DNA from: an uncultured Collinsella sp.
Lineage (GTDB): Bacteria > Actinomycetota > Coriobacteriia > Coriobacteriales > Coriobacteriaceae
Length of the DNA stretch: 7,112 nt
Direction of reading: 5' to 3'
Assembly (NCBI GenBank): GCA_900543605.1
Contig: UQSK01000072.1
Location: forward strand, 1-7,112
The notes below the pieces were generated by a model. It was not told the origin of the DNA, did no database searches, and saw nothing but the letters and a program-made list of their open reading frames with translations. Shown piece after piece: positions 1 through 6,208 of this stretch. The position numbers and the translations under genes were made by a program. Each line of letters starts with the position of its first letter. Position 1 is the first letter of the stretch.

Positions 1-48
1 CGAGATTACTACGCGTCTCGTGGGCTCGGAGATGTGTATAAGAGACAG
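1..48. other. Nextera i7-side sequencing adapter (synthetic, not genomic)
   Basis: Bases 15-48 are the Nextera transposase Read 2 adapter, ending in the 19-bp Tn5 mosaic end AGATGTGTATAAGAGACAG (30-48). Bases 1-6 (CGAGAT) are the end of the P7 oligonucleotide, and bases 7-14 (TACTACGC) sit exactly where the 8-nt i7 index belongs. From memory, this index is N719 of the Nextera XT v2 set. The sequence is library-derived and should be trimmed. Genomic DNA starts at base 49. Translation through it gives the well-known contaminant peptides MYKRQ and MCIRDR. Confidence 0.99.
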
Positions 49-1062
49 GGCCACGCTCGTGCCCTCGAGCATGCGGAAGTTGATATTGGCCCACATATCC
101 TGCGGCATTACGTTGGCACCGGTACTGCCGCCTTCGATTTGCGTGGGCGCGCAGGTGGTGGTTACAAGCGGGTACAGCTTTTTGCTGGCGAGGCAGTCGC
201 GCACGATGGCATCCTTGCTGGCAGCAATCTCGTCTGCGGTATAAAGCCCCAGCTCGACGAGCTGCGCGGCAAGCAGGTCGGTCACACGCGCCGGCCACTC
301 GATATCGCAAATCGCGGCAATAGCGCGGCTGAGCACTTCGAGCGACGTGCCGCCGTAAGGGTTGGAAGAATGCCCGCCTTCGCTCTTCGTCCTGAGCACG
401 ATATCGGCATAGCCCTTCTCGGCAAGATCGGCATGCATAAGCCAACCCTCACCTGCGCTGTACTCGGCAGCCGCAACGATACGATAGTCGCCCTCGTCGA
501 TCAGGTACTCAAGCTCAACGCCACGCTCCTCGAGCGCGCGACCAATGGCACCCGCGCCGTACTGCGTGGTCTCCTCATCCTGGCCAAAGGCCAGCAGCAG
601 CGTTCGTTCGTGTTGCCAGCCGTGCGCCAGCGCATACTCAACGGCCTCCAAGATGCCCGCAACCTGGTCTTTCATATCGATGGCGCCGCGACCCCAAATA
701 TAGGTGTCGTCCACGTGCCCGCTAAAGGGATCGTGCGTCCAGTCCGTCTCGGTGCCCGGCACCACGGGAACCACGTCCATGTGGCCCATGAGCATGACCG
801 GCTTGAGGGCGGGGTCGGTGCCGGCAAGCGTCACGAGCAGCGAATGGTCGATGAGCTCGACCTCGCCCGCCGCAAACACGCGCGGCCAGGCCTGCTGCAT
901 ATAGGCGCGCAGGTCGGCAAACGCCTGCCAGTCCACCGTCTGGGCATCCATGCTCGAAATCGTCGGAAACGACAGCACGCGGCCCAGGCGCTCGCACGCG
1001 CCGACCTCGTCGATATCGGCAAAATCATCCTCGTGCGCAAAGAAGCGCCAAACCTCGGCCAT
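49..1062 (-). CDS. M20-family zinc metallopeptidase (ArgE/DapE/CPG2-like), C-terminus missing
   Basis: This is a probable cytoplasmic di-zinc hydrolase of the M20 peptidase family, which cleaves dipeptides, N-acyl amino acids or related amides. The frame is open for 338 codons from ATG 1062 to the adapter junction, where it is cut; no stop codon is present, so start-to-stop ORF callers miss it. Visible motifs are GHMDVVP (metal His94, Asp96), GRGAIDMK (bridging metal Asp129), DEE (general-base Glu163 and metal Glu164), IDEG (probable metal Asp189) and EGGHSSNP (His231, dimerisation domain). The last metal-binding His, expected in the C-terminal part of the catalytic domain, lies beyond the break; compared with typical members roughly 100 or more residues are lost. 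An AAAGGA ribosome site lies 4 nt before the ATG. The gene lies downstream of an amino-acid ABC importer, separated by 72 nt with a hairpin. The substrate cannot be told; DapE, ArgE, carboxypeptidase and acyl-amino-acid hydrolase are all possible. There is no signal peptide. Confidence 0.93.
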
Positions 1063-1080
1063 AACATCCTTTCGATTGTG

Positions 1081-1116
1081 ACGACAAAGGCCGCCCCACC
1101 GGAGCGGCCCCGTCGT
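1081..1116 (-). terminator. Probable rho-independent terminator of the amino-acid ABC operon
   Basis: Read on the minus strand, GGCCGCTCC and GGGGCGGCC (bases 1101-1109 and 1089-1097) form a 9-bp stem with one G-U pair and a 3-nt loop. The outer pieces ACGAC (1081-1085) and GTCGT (1112-1116) can extend the stem around a small internal loop. The U tract after the core stem is only TTT, so termination is probably partial and some readthrough into the M20 gene is likely. It begins about 18 nt after the ATPase stop codon. Confidence 0.6.
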
Positions 1117-1134
1117 TCACGAGTTTGCGGTCGG

Positions 1135-1920
1135 TTATTTGTCCTCGAGATAGCGCGAGAGGAACTCGCGGGTGCGCTGGTGTTTGGGGTTGCCGAAGAG
1201 TTCGGCCGGCGCGGCGTCCTCGAGCACCACGCCCTTGTCCATAAAGACCACGCGGTCGGACACCGTACGGGCAAAAGCCATCTCGTGCGTGACGACGACC
1301 ATGGTCATGCCATCGGCGGCGAGCTTGCGCATGACCTCGAGCACCTCTCCCACGATCTCGGGGTCGAGCGCGGAGGTCGGCTCGTCGAACAGCATGATCT
1401 GCGGATTCATGCACAGGGCACGAGCGATGGCCACGCGCTGTTTTTGACCACCGGACAGACGGCCCACGGCGGCGTGCGCGAACTTTTCGAGTCCCACGCT
1501 CGTCAGATGCTCCATCGCGACCTTCTCGGCCTCGGCCTTGCTCATCTTTTTGAGCGTGACGGGCGCGAGCGTGCAGTTGTCGAGCACATCCATGTTGTTG
1601 AACAGGTTAAAGCCCTGGAACACCATGCCGATGTCCTCACGCAGCTTGTTAATGTTGCAGCGCTCGGCCGTAAGGTCCTGGCCGTGAAACCAGATATGGC
1701 CCGCGTCCGGAGTCTCGAGCAGGTTGAGGCAGCGCAGGAAGGTCGACTTGCCCGAGCCCGAGGCGCCGATAATGGTAACGACCTCGCCGGGGTTAACGGA
1801 CAGGTCGATGCCCTTAAGCACCTCGAGCGAGCCGAAGCTCTTGCGCAGGCCCTCGACGCGGATGAGCGGCTCATTGGTCTGTGCGGCGGCCGCGGTGCCG
1901 GTAGTGGCGGTATCTGCCAT
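1135..1920 (-). CDS. Polar amino-acid ABC transporter ATP-binding protein (GlnQ/HisP type)
   Basis: This is the ATPase of a polar amino-acid importer; it hydrolyses ATP on the cytoplasmic face and drives the permease encoded just upstream. The 261-residue protein has every hallmark of the family: Walker A GASGSGKST (52-60), Q-loop Gln102 in VFQGFNLF, signature LSGGQ (155-159), Walker B IMLFDE (175-180) with catalytic Glu180, D-loop SALD, and the H-loop His212 in VTHEM. The length fits GlnQ-type ATPases (about 240-260 residues), with a short Ala/Thr-rich N-terminal tail. The frame is open upstream to ATG 1995, but ATG 1920 is preferred: GAGGAG (1928-1933) lies 7 nt ahead, and the longer form would overlap the end of the permease gene. 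It is the third gene of the importer operon, 22 nt after the permease, and is followed by a hairpin. The exact amino acid cannot be read from the sequence. Confidence 0.96.
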   Translation of the reverse strand: MADTATTGTAAAAQTNEPLIRVEGLRKSFGSLEVLKGIDLSVNPGEVVTIIGASGSGKSTFLRCLNLLETPDAGHIWFHGQDLTAERCNINKLREDIGMVFQGFNLFNNMDVLDNCTLAPVTLKKMSKAEAEKVAMEHLTSVGLEKFAHAAVGRLSGGQKQRVAIARALCMNPQIMLFDEPTSALDPEIVGEVLEVMRKLAADGMTMVVVTHEMAFARTVSDRVVFMDKGVVLEDAAPAELFGNPKHQRTREFLSRYLEDK

Positions 1921-1927
1921 GATGATT

Positions 1928-1933
1928 CTCCTC
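1928..1933 (-). promoter_or_regulatory. Ribosome-binding site deciding the ATPase start
   Basis: GAGGAG on the minus strand lies 7 nt before ATG 1920, in the 22-nt gap after the permease stop codon. It supports the 261-residue product over the longer open frame that starts inside the permease gene. Confidence 0.8.
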
Positions 1934-1942
1934 GTCTTGAGC

Positions 1943-3091
1943 CTAGTTGGAGCTGGGCAGCGTTGCCGAGGCCTCGGCGCCGAGCTTTTTGCCAAAGGCC
2001 TCGAGCAGACGGCTCGCCACGAGCGTCAGGATCAGGTAGACCACGAGCGCCACACAGTAGACCTCCATCTGGCGGTAGTACACGCCGGCGACCGTGGTAG
2101 TAGCGTACATAAGGTCGAACACGCCGATGACCGAAAGCACCGACGAATCCTTGATATTGATGATGAGCTCGTTGGTGAGCGCGGGGATCGCGTTTTTAAT
2201 GCCCTGGGGGAACACGACCTTGCGCATGGCCTGCCACTGCGACAGACCCAGCGAGCGCGCCGCCTCGGCCTGGCCGGGATCGATGGACTCGATGCCGCCG
2301 CGCAGGACCTCCATCATGTAAGCGGTGGAGTTGAGCGAAATGGTGACGAGGCCGGCGGTGAAGGTGCTCCAAATCTGGTTGGCCTGGGCGGTCTCGAAGC
2401 CCATGCCACGCAGAACGGTAAAGCCCGCGTAATAGATGAGCAGGCCCTGGACCATCATGGGCGTGCCGCGCACGACGGTGGAGTAGACGGTCGCAAAGCC
2501 GCGGCCGATGCTCTTAAAGAAGCGCGTGAGGTCATTGTCCACGCGGTCGAACGTCTGGATGCGCAGGAACACAAAGACCAGCGCCAGGAAAAAGGCGATG
2601 ATCGTGCCAAAGGTAGCAAGCGCGATGGTGATCTCGATGCCGCGGACAAAGAAGTCGCCGCTCTTATAGGTCATGTAGACCAGGCTCGACAAAAAGTCGC
2701 TGGGGTTGGAGTCCGAGACGATGCTCACCTGCACCAGGTCGATAAACGACATGACGCAGCGGTCGACGAAGAAGATCGCCGCGATGGCAACGACGACATA
2801 GCTGCCCAGGCGCGCGCCGCGACGGAAGCGGTCGGAAGCAAACGGCGACGTTTCGCGATAGTCGTTCCAGTGCATGAGCTTGGTGACGAGCGCCGCCGCC
2901 GACACGACGAGCCAGGCCCAAAGGATTGCCCAGAGGCAGTCTTGGAACACGCCCGTAGGCGCCAAGAAGCTCAGCGGCGTAGGATTGCGTTGGCTAAACG
3001 CCAGGCCGAGCGCCGCGATAACGCTCGTGCCCAGGTACACATAACGGTGGTCGGCCTTGATGAAGGAGGCCAGACGATTGATGGTTTTCAT
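1943..3091 (-). CDS. Polar amino-acid ABC transporter permease (HisM/GlnP family) with extended N-terminus
   Basis: This is the inner-membrane channel subunit of the importer. The C-terminal part (about residues 150-370) is a standard polar amino-acid permease domain: VRGTPMMVQ (207-215), and the EAA loop beginning EAARSLGLSQWQAMR (276-290), which couples to the ATPase. The protein has 382 residues against about 220 for a minimal HisM/GlnP permease. The surplus is an N-terminal section with three probable extra membrane segments (about 18-34, 50-70 and 97-116) and a charged loop. Longer permeases of this type are known, for example the AapQ group. Only one permease gene is present, so the channel is probably a homodimer. 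GGGAGG (3096-3101) lies 4 nt ahead of the ATG and overlaps the last base of the upstream stop codon, which suggests translational coupling with the binding-protein gene. Confidence 0.94.
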   Translation of the reverse strand: MKTINRLASFIKADHRYVYLGTSVIAALGLAFSQRNPTPLSFLAPTGVFQDCLWAILWAWLVVSAAALVTKLMHWNDYRETSPFASDRFRRGARLGSYVVVAIAAIFFVDRCVMSFIDLVQVSIVSDSNPSDFLSSLVYMTYKSGDFFVRGIEITIALATFGTIIAFFLALVFVFLRIQTFDRVDNDLTRFFKSIGRGFATVYSTVVRGTPMMVQGLLIYYAGFTVLRGMGFETAQANQIWSTFTAGLVTISLNSTAYMMEVLRGGIESIDPGQAEAARSLGLSQWQAMRKVVFPQGIKNAIPALTNELIINIKDSSVLSVIGVFDLMYATTTVAGVYYRQMEVYCVALVVYLILTLVASRLLEAFGKKLGAEASATLPSSN

Positions 3092-3100
3092 GCTGCCTCC

Positions 3101-4027
3101 CTATGCCGGCTGACGATCGAGGCACGCGTCCCACATTTGGTCGCGCTCCTCTTGGCTGACGCCCTTGAGCGTCTTGTCGATGAGCTTAAGCAGCTTATCC
3201 GAGCCCTTGCGGCAGCCGACGTTTGCCGCGACCTCCTGCTTAAAGCCCTCGCCCTCGGCAAATTGAATCGGCACGATACCCGGGTTTTGGGCCATATAGC
3301 CCTTCTCGTTCTCGGTGTTGTAGGTCACGGCGTCGCACGTGCCCTGCAGCAGATTCGAGAACACCGTGGGGACGGAGTCAACCGGGTTCTTGTGCACAAC
3401 GCCCGGGATCTCGTCGATGACAGTGTCGAGCATGGTGTCCTTTTGGCCAAGCACCGTGGCACCGCTGAAGTCGCTAAGCTTGGTGGCGTTTTGGTAGGGA
3501 GAACCCTCTTTTACGAACAGGCCAAAGTAGCCAATGAAGTACGGGTCGGAGAAGCCGACGGACTCCTCGCGCTCGGGCGTGGCGCTCATACCGGCGATGA
3601 TGAGGTCGATCTGGCCGTTGTTGAGCGAATCGATGAGGCCCGAGAAGCTCTGCTTGACGGCAACGGGCTCGCCACCGAGGGCCTTGCAGACGATCTTGGC
3701 GATCTGCACGTCGTAGCCATCGGCATAGGCGCCCTGCACGTTGTCGATGGGGATGGTGTACTCACTGGCTTCGGAAACCTGCCAGTTGTACGGGGCGTAG
3801 GCCGCTTCCATGCCAATGCGGATCTTGTCCTTGCCGATCACGGAATCGGACAGGTCGTCGCGACCGCCGCCCGTCGTGGGCTGAACCACCTTGAGCGTGG
3901 ACGGGCGCTGACAGCCGGCGAGCGCGCCGGCGACGACGGAAGCGCTCGCAGCGAGAGCGCTACCCAAAAAGATGCGACGGCTGCATACCGGCTGGGTCTG
4001 CATGCCGCGCTGTTGCCGAGGTTGCAT
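3101..4027 (-). CDS. Amino-acid ABC transporter substrate-binding lipoprotein (SBP_bac_3 family) with Tat-like signal
   Basis: This is the extracytoplasmic binding protein that captures a polar amino acid and delivers it to the permease. The 308-residue precursor starts with a signal containing SRRIFLG (16-22), which fits the twin-arginine consensus, a hydrophobic stretch, and lipobox LAGC (Cys39 is the lipidation site). The mature part has typical family blocks: GMEAAYAPYNW (72-82), the stretch from GLIDSLNNGQIDLIIAG into MSATPERE (130-154), in which Arg153 should bind the ligand carboxylate, and SDPYF (160-164). The usual ligand-ammonium Asp after the DAV block appears to be Asn237 (DAVTYNTEN); this is my alignment by eye. 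AGGGAAGG (4034-4041) lies 6 nt before ATG 4027, favouring it over the internal ATG at 4003. It is the first gene of the importer operon, and the permease follows after 9 nt. The ligand is unknown. Confidence 0.95.
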   Translation of the reverse strand: MQPRQQRGMQTQPVCSRRIFLGSALAASASVVAGALAGCQRPSTLKVVQPTTGGGRDDLSDSVIGKDKIRIGMEAAYAPYNWQVSEASEYTIPIDNVQGAYADGYDVQIAKIVCKALGGEPVAVKQSFSGLIDSLNNGQIDLIIAGMSATPEREESVGFSDPYFIGYFGLFVKEGSPYQNATKLSDFSGATVLGQKDTMLDTVIDEIPGVVHKNPVDSVPTVFSNLLQGTCDAVTYNTENEKGYMAQNPGIVPIQFAEGEGFKQEVAANVGCRKGSDKLLKLIDKTLKGVSQEERDQMWDACLDRQPA

Positions 4028-4109
4028 CTGGTGCCTTCCCTATTTTGCGTTACTGACAATAAGACAGGATATACGCCCGCAACCAGCAGCGCGGCATGTG
4101 CGCGAAAAA

Positions 4110-4139
4110 TTAATAGACACACGAGGACGATTGGCGCAA
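4110..4139 (-). promoter_or_regulatory. Weak candidate promoter for the amino-acid ABC operon
   Basis: On the minus strand TTGCGC (4134-4139) and TATTAA (4110-4115) are 18 nt apart in a locally AT-rich stretch, upstream of the binding-protein gene and downstream of the previous terminator. Both boxes are imperfect and the leader would be about 75 nt. A promoter must lie somewhere in 4042-4163 because transcription from the right is terminated at 4164-4221, but this exact placement is tentative. Confidence 0.25.
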
Positions 4140-4163
4140 AGCAACCTGTCCCCCATGCACCAC

Positions 4164-4221
4164 TTGGCATAAAAAGGCAAGGCATAGACCTTCTGGTCAT
4201 GCCTTGCCTTTTTTATGCCAA
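4164..4221. terminator. Strong bidirectional rho-independent terminator
   Basis: A nearly perfect inverted repeat. The core is GGCAAGGCAT (4176-4185) against ATGCCTTGCC (4199-4208), continued inward by GACC/GGTC with one bulged A, closing on the loop TTCT. The core is flanked by five A on the left (4171-4175) and six T on the right (4209-4214), so it ends in a U run in either direction. Outer arms TTGGCAT/ATGCCAA lengthen the symmetry to 58 bp. In the minus direction it terminates the epimerase transcript and isolates the ABC operon from it. In the plus direction it would stop antisense transcripts. Confidence 0.93.
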
Positions 4222-4283
4222 ATTGTCGCTCTGGACGGTGTGCAGCGTCGACCGGTCCGCCGTTCGTTAGAACGACGGAACCT

Positions 4284-5177
4284 CTAGAGCAGGGTGACGC
4301 TAAAGCTGCGGACGTCCGTCTCGCCCGGCGTCAGCGTAATGGTGTTGGCCTTGTGCTCAAAAACGTCGTCCTCGGTGTCCATGGTGGTGTGACCGGTCCA
4401 AGGCTCGAGCGCCACAAACGGGGCGTCGTTGGCGGCAGACCACACGCCGATGTACTTAAAGCCCTCAAAGTCGATCTTGACGCCGTGGCCCGACTTGCGG
4501 CCGCGCAGCGTGAGCGTGGAGCCCGGAGTATCGGTGAACATGATGGCATCGTTATCGAAGCTGCGGTGCGTGATGGGCAGCACGTCAGAGTTATCGGGCG
4601 CCTTGTAGCTGCCCTCGAACGTCATGAGGCCATCGGGCGTGATGATGGGGGCCTCGTTGGTCCAAGCCTCGGTAAACGCCAGCTCGTAATCCTCGAATGC
4701 CTCGTCCTCGGCACCGGGAGCCGGTACGTTAAACGCGGGGTGGCCGCCCACCGAGAACGGCAGGTCCACGTCGCCGGTGTTGGTGACGGCAAAGGTCTGC
4801 GTGAGCGTGGCGTCGCCGGTTAGGGCATAGGTCATGTTGAGCTTAAAGTGGAAGGGGAAGGCCTTGAACGACTCGGGCGTATCGGTGATCTCGTAAGTTA
4901 CCGAGGAGTCGTCCTCGGAGACCTCGACCAGCTTGTGCTCGACAATGCGCGCGAGTCCGTGGCGCGGCATCTCGCAGGTGCCGGCTGCAGACGTCGCCGT
5001 GTTGTTGCGCAGCGATCCCACGATGGGGAACAGAATGGGCGCATGCTTGCCCCAAAAGGCGGGGTCGCCCTGCCATAGATACTCGTTGCCGTCGAGGGCA
5101 AGGCTCGTGAGCTGGGCTCCCATGGAATCGATGGCCGCGGTGAGGCCGCCGCGCTTGATGGTGGTGACGGTGGACAT
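4284..5177 (-). CDS. Aldose 1-epimerase family protein (LacX-like)
   Basis: This is a predicted cytoplasmic mutarotase-fold enzyme that interconverts alpha and beta anomers of an aldose or sugar phosphate. The 297-residue length and motif layout match the LacX subgroup of aldose epimerases. Visible residues include His73 in MPRHGLAR, the hallmark GGHPAFNVP with catalytic His146 (144-152), and ALEPWTG with the catalytic-base Glu258 (256-262). A long acidic insertion lies around 154-170. The frame is open to ATG 5201, but ATG 5177 is preferred because GGAGG (5185-5189) lies 7 nt before it and the first eight residues of the long form are not family-like. No sugar kinase, transporter or other sugar gene lies beside it, so its substrate is open; LacX itself has no firm assigned role. 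It stands 79 nt downstream of the membrane-protein gene and is followed by the strong terminator. Confidence 0.92.
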   Translation of the reverse strand: MSTVTTIKRGGLTAAIDSMGAQLTSLALDGNEYLWQGDPAFWGKHAPILFPIVGSLRNNTATSAAGTCEMPRHGLARIVEHKLVEVSEDDSSVTYEITDTPESFKAFPFHFKLNMTYALTGDATLTQTFAVTNTGDVDLPFSVGGHPAFNVPAPGAEDEAFEDYELAFTEAWTNEAPIITPDGLMTFEGSYKAPDNSDVLPITHRSFDNDAIMFTDTPGSTLTLRGRKSGHGVKIDFEGFKYIGVWSAANDAPFVALEPWTGHTTMDTEDDVFEHKANTITLTPGETDVRSFSVTLL

Positions 5178-5184
5178 GCTACTT

Positions 5185-5189
5185 CCTCC
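5185..5189 (-). promoter_or_regulatory. Ribosome-binding site deciding the epimerase start
   Basis: GGAGG on the minus strand lies 7 nt before ATG 5177. The longer frame from ATG 5201 has no comparable site at the proper distance. Confidence 0.8.
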
Positions 5190-5197
5190 AAAAGTAA

Positions 5198-5220
5198 ACA
5201 ATAGTGTCGAGGGCTATTGT
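5198..5220. repeat. Inverted repeat upstream of the epimerase gene, possible operator
   Basis: ACAATAG (5198-5204) and CTATTGT (5214-5220) are perfect 7-bp inverted arms around a 9-bp spacer, about 20 bp upstream of the epimerase start and just above its ribosome site. The half-site spacing (16 bp centre to centre, about 1.5 helical turns) could suit a dimeric repressor, but no regulator gene lies nearby. A chance repeat is possible. Confidence 0.4.
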
Positions 5221-5256
5221 GCCACTCTTGGCGGCACGGAGAGGCGGCAGGCGCAG

Positions 5257-6123
5257 TTATTGAGCGATTGCGTAAAGGTCGAACCCGCCCTGCGGTGTGC
5301 TGTCGACCGTATCGGGCGCCTGCGAGTTAAAGCTCACGGGGACCATGCGCTTTGAGGCGCGGAAGCGCGTGCCATCGGTGGCGACGGGCGGCTCGTCGAC
5401 CGTGAGCTCGTAGTCGCCGGGCTTGAGTTCGATGCCGTCGCCAGCGGAGTTGACATATTGGTACTCGTCAATCGCCTGCCCCCTGAGTGTGCGGCCCACG
5501 ATGTGGATGAGCATCTGGCTGTCGCCGCGGGCGGTGTCCCATGTCGCACCGTCCTTGACCTCGACCGACACATGCACCGAGCGCGTGCGGCTGAGCGATT
5601 GCTCGACAGACATCTCGACCTTGGCGGCATCTTTGCGCTGTTGCTCCACATGGCTCCAGACATTTCCGATCGCCGAGCAAGCGATGACGCCGGCCATGAA
5701 GGCGATGAGGATGGGACCGAGTGGTGAGCGGCGGCCAGCATCTTCCTCGCGAGCCAAGTCGGGACGATGCGTGGGCGCGGGCGCCCGGGCACCCTGCGCG
5801 GGCACGTCGAGTATGCTGAAGGATGCCGTGCTGCCGGGGTCGATGTTATGGCGCGGCTGCGGGGTCTTGGCCGGCGAGATGGACATGTCCGCCGGCTCGC
5901 CGAGCGTGGCCGTGGCATCGGCCTTAGCCTCGTCGGCCTCGGCTTGGGCCCAAGCCTGCTCAAAGGTCAGGGGCTCGGCGGAGTCGGGAGCGGCGTCCGT
6001 CTCGACGGCATCGTTGCCGGTCTCGTCCTCGTCGCTCGACACGTCACACGGCGCGGGCTCGTCCCACTCCTCGTCCGGAGCCTCGCCCTCGCTATACCAC
6101 CATTCAAAGTTATCGATATCCAT
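5257..6123 (-). CDS. Hypothetical acidic single-pass membrane protein with extracytoplasmic beta-rich domain
   Basis: I do not recognise this 288-residue protein. Residues 1-75 are very acidic and rich in Asp, Glu and Ala (probably disordered), starting with an aromatic patch FEWWY. Residues 80-135 are Pro/Ala/Arg-rich and end in RR just before the membrane segment. One hydrophobic helix spans about 136-156 (SPLGPILIAFMAGVIACSAI region). It is followed by a short charged, possibly coiled-coil stretch (158-178) and then a beta-rich domain (183-266) containing GDGIELKPGDYELTVDEPP, which resembles the last strands of Ig-like or carboxypeptidase-regulatory-like folds. The positive residues before the helix predict the N-terminus inside and the C-terminal domain outside. 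AAGGGG lies 8 nt before the ATG. It might act as a cell-surface or regulatory protein, but nothing in the sequence fixes a function. It is divergent from the MFS gene and upstream of the epimerase gene. Confidence 0.85.
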   Translation of the reverse strand: MDIDNFEWWYSEGEAPDEEWDEPAPCDVSSDEDETGNDAVETDAAPDSAEPLTFEQAWAQAEADEAKADATATLGEPADMSISPAKTPQPRHNIDPGSTASFSILDVPAQGARAPAPTHRPDLAREEDAGRRSPLGPILIAFMAGVIACSAIGNVWSHVEQQRKDAAKVEMSVEQSLSRTRSVHVSVEVKDGATWDTARGDSQMLIHIVGRTLRGQAIDEYQYVNSAGDGIELKPGDYELTVDEPPVATDGTRFRASKRMVPVSFNSQAPDTVDSTPQGGFDLYAIAQ

Positions 6124-6164
6124 ACGGGGCGCCCCTTAGGCCTCGCAAATAAACACTTGCTAGC

Positions 6165-6170
6165 CTTATA
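6165..6170 (-). promoter_or_regulatory. Candidate -10 box for the membrane-protein gene
   Basis: TATAAG on the minus strand lies about 41 nt before ATG 6123. No good -35 box is present 17 nt upstream (CGAGCT), so this is a tentative assignment in a short AT-rich stretch. Confidence 0.3.
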
Positions 6171-6208
6171 CCCCCAGACAGCGCTGGAGCTCGCCGGCGC
6201 AGACAGGA

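Noticed and set aside
1921..1995. N-terminal extension of the ATPase from ATG 1995
   Set aside because: It overlaps the permease coding end, and a strong ribosome site directs ATG 1920.
34..2100. 688-residue plus-strand reading frame
   Set aside because: It starts in adapter sequence, is antisense to the M20 and ATPase genes that carry full family motifs, and its Arg/His/Ala-rich composition is typical of GC-rich antisense shadows.
1724..4270. 848-residue plus-strand reading frame
   Set aside because: It is antisense to the whole ABC importer operon and runs through the strong terminator. It has no recognisable domain and is a shadow of biased codon use.
4259..4278. Imperfect hairpin just after the epimerase stop codon
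   Set aside because: The arms pair only with a bulge and no U tract follows; the strong terminator at 4164-4221 explains transcript ending.
4215..4823. 202-residue plus-strand frame opposite the epimerase gene
   Set aside because: It starts in the terminator and mirrors a gene with clear catalytic motifs; its composition is that of an antisense shadow.
5423..6139. 238-residue Ser/Ala-rich plus-strand frame
   Set aside because: It is antisense to the membrane-protein gene, lacks a good ribosome site and is low in complexity.
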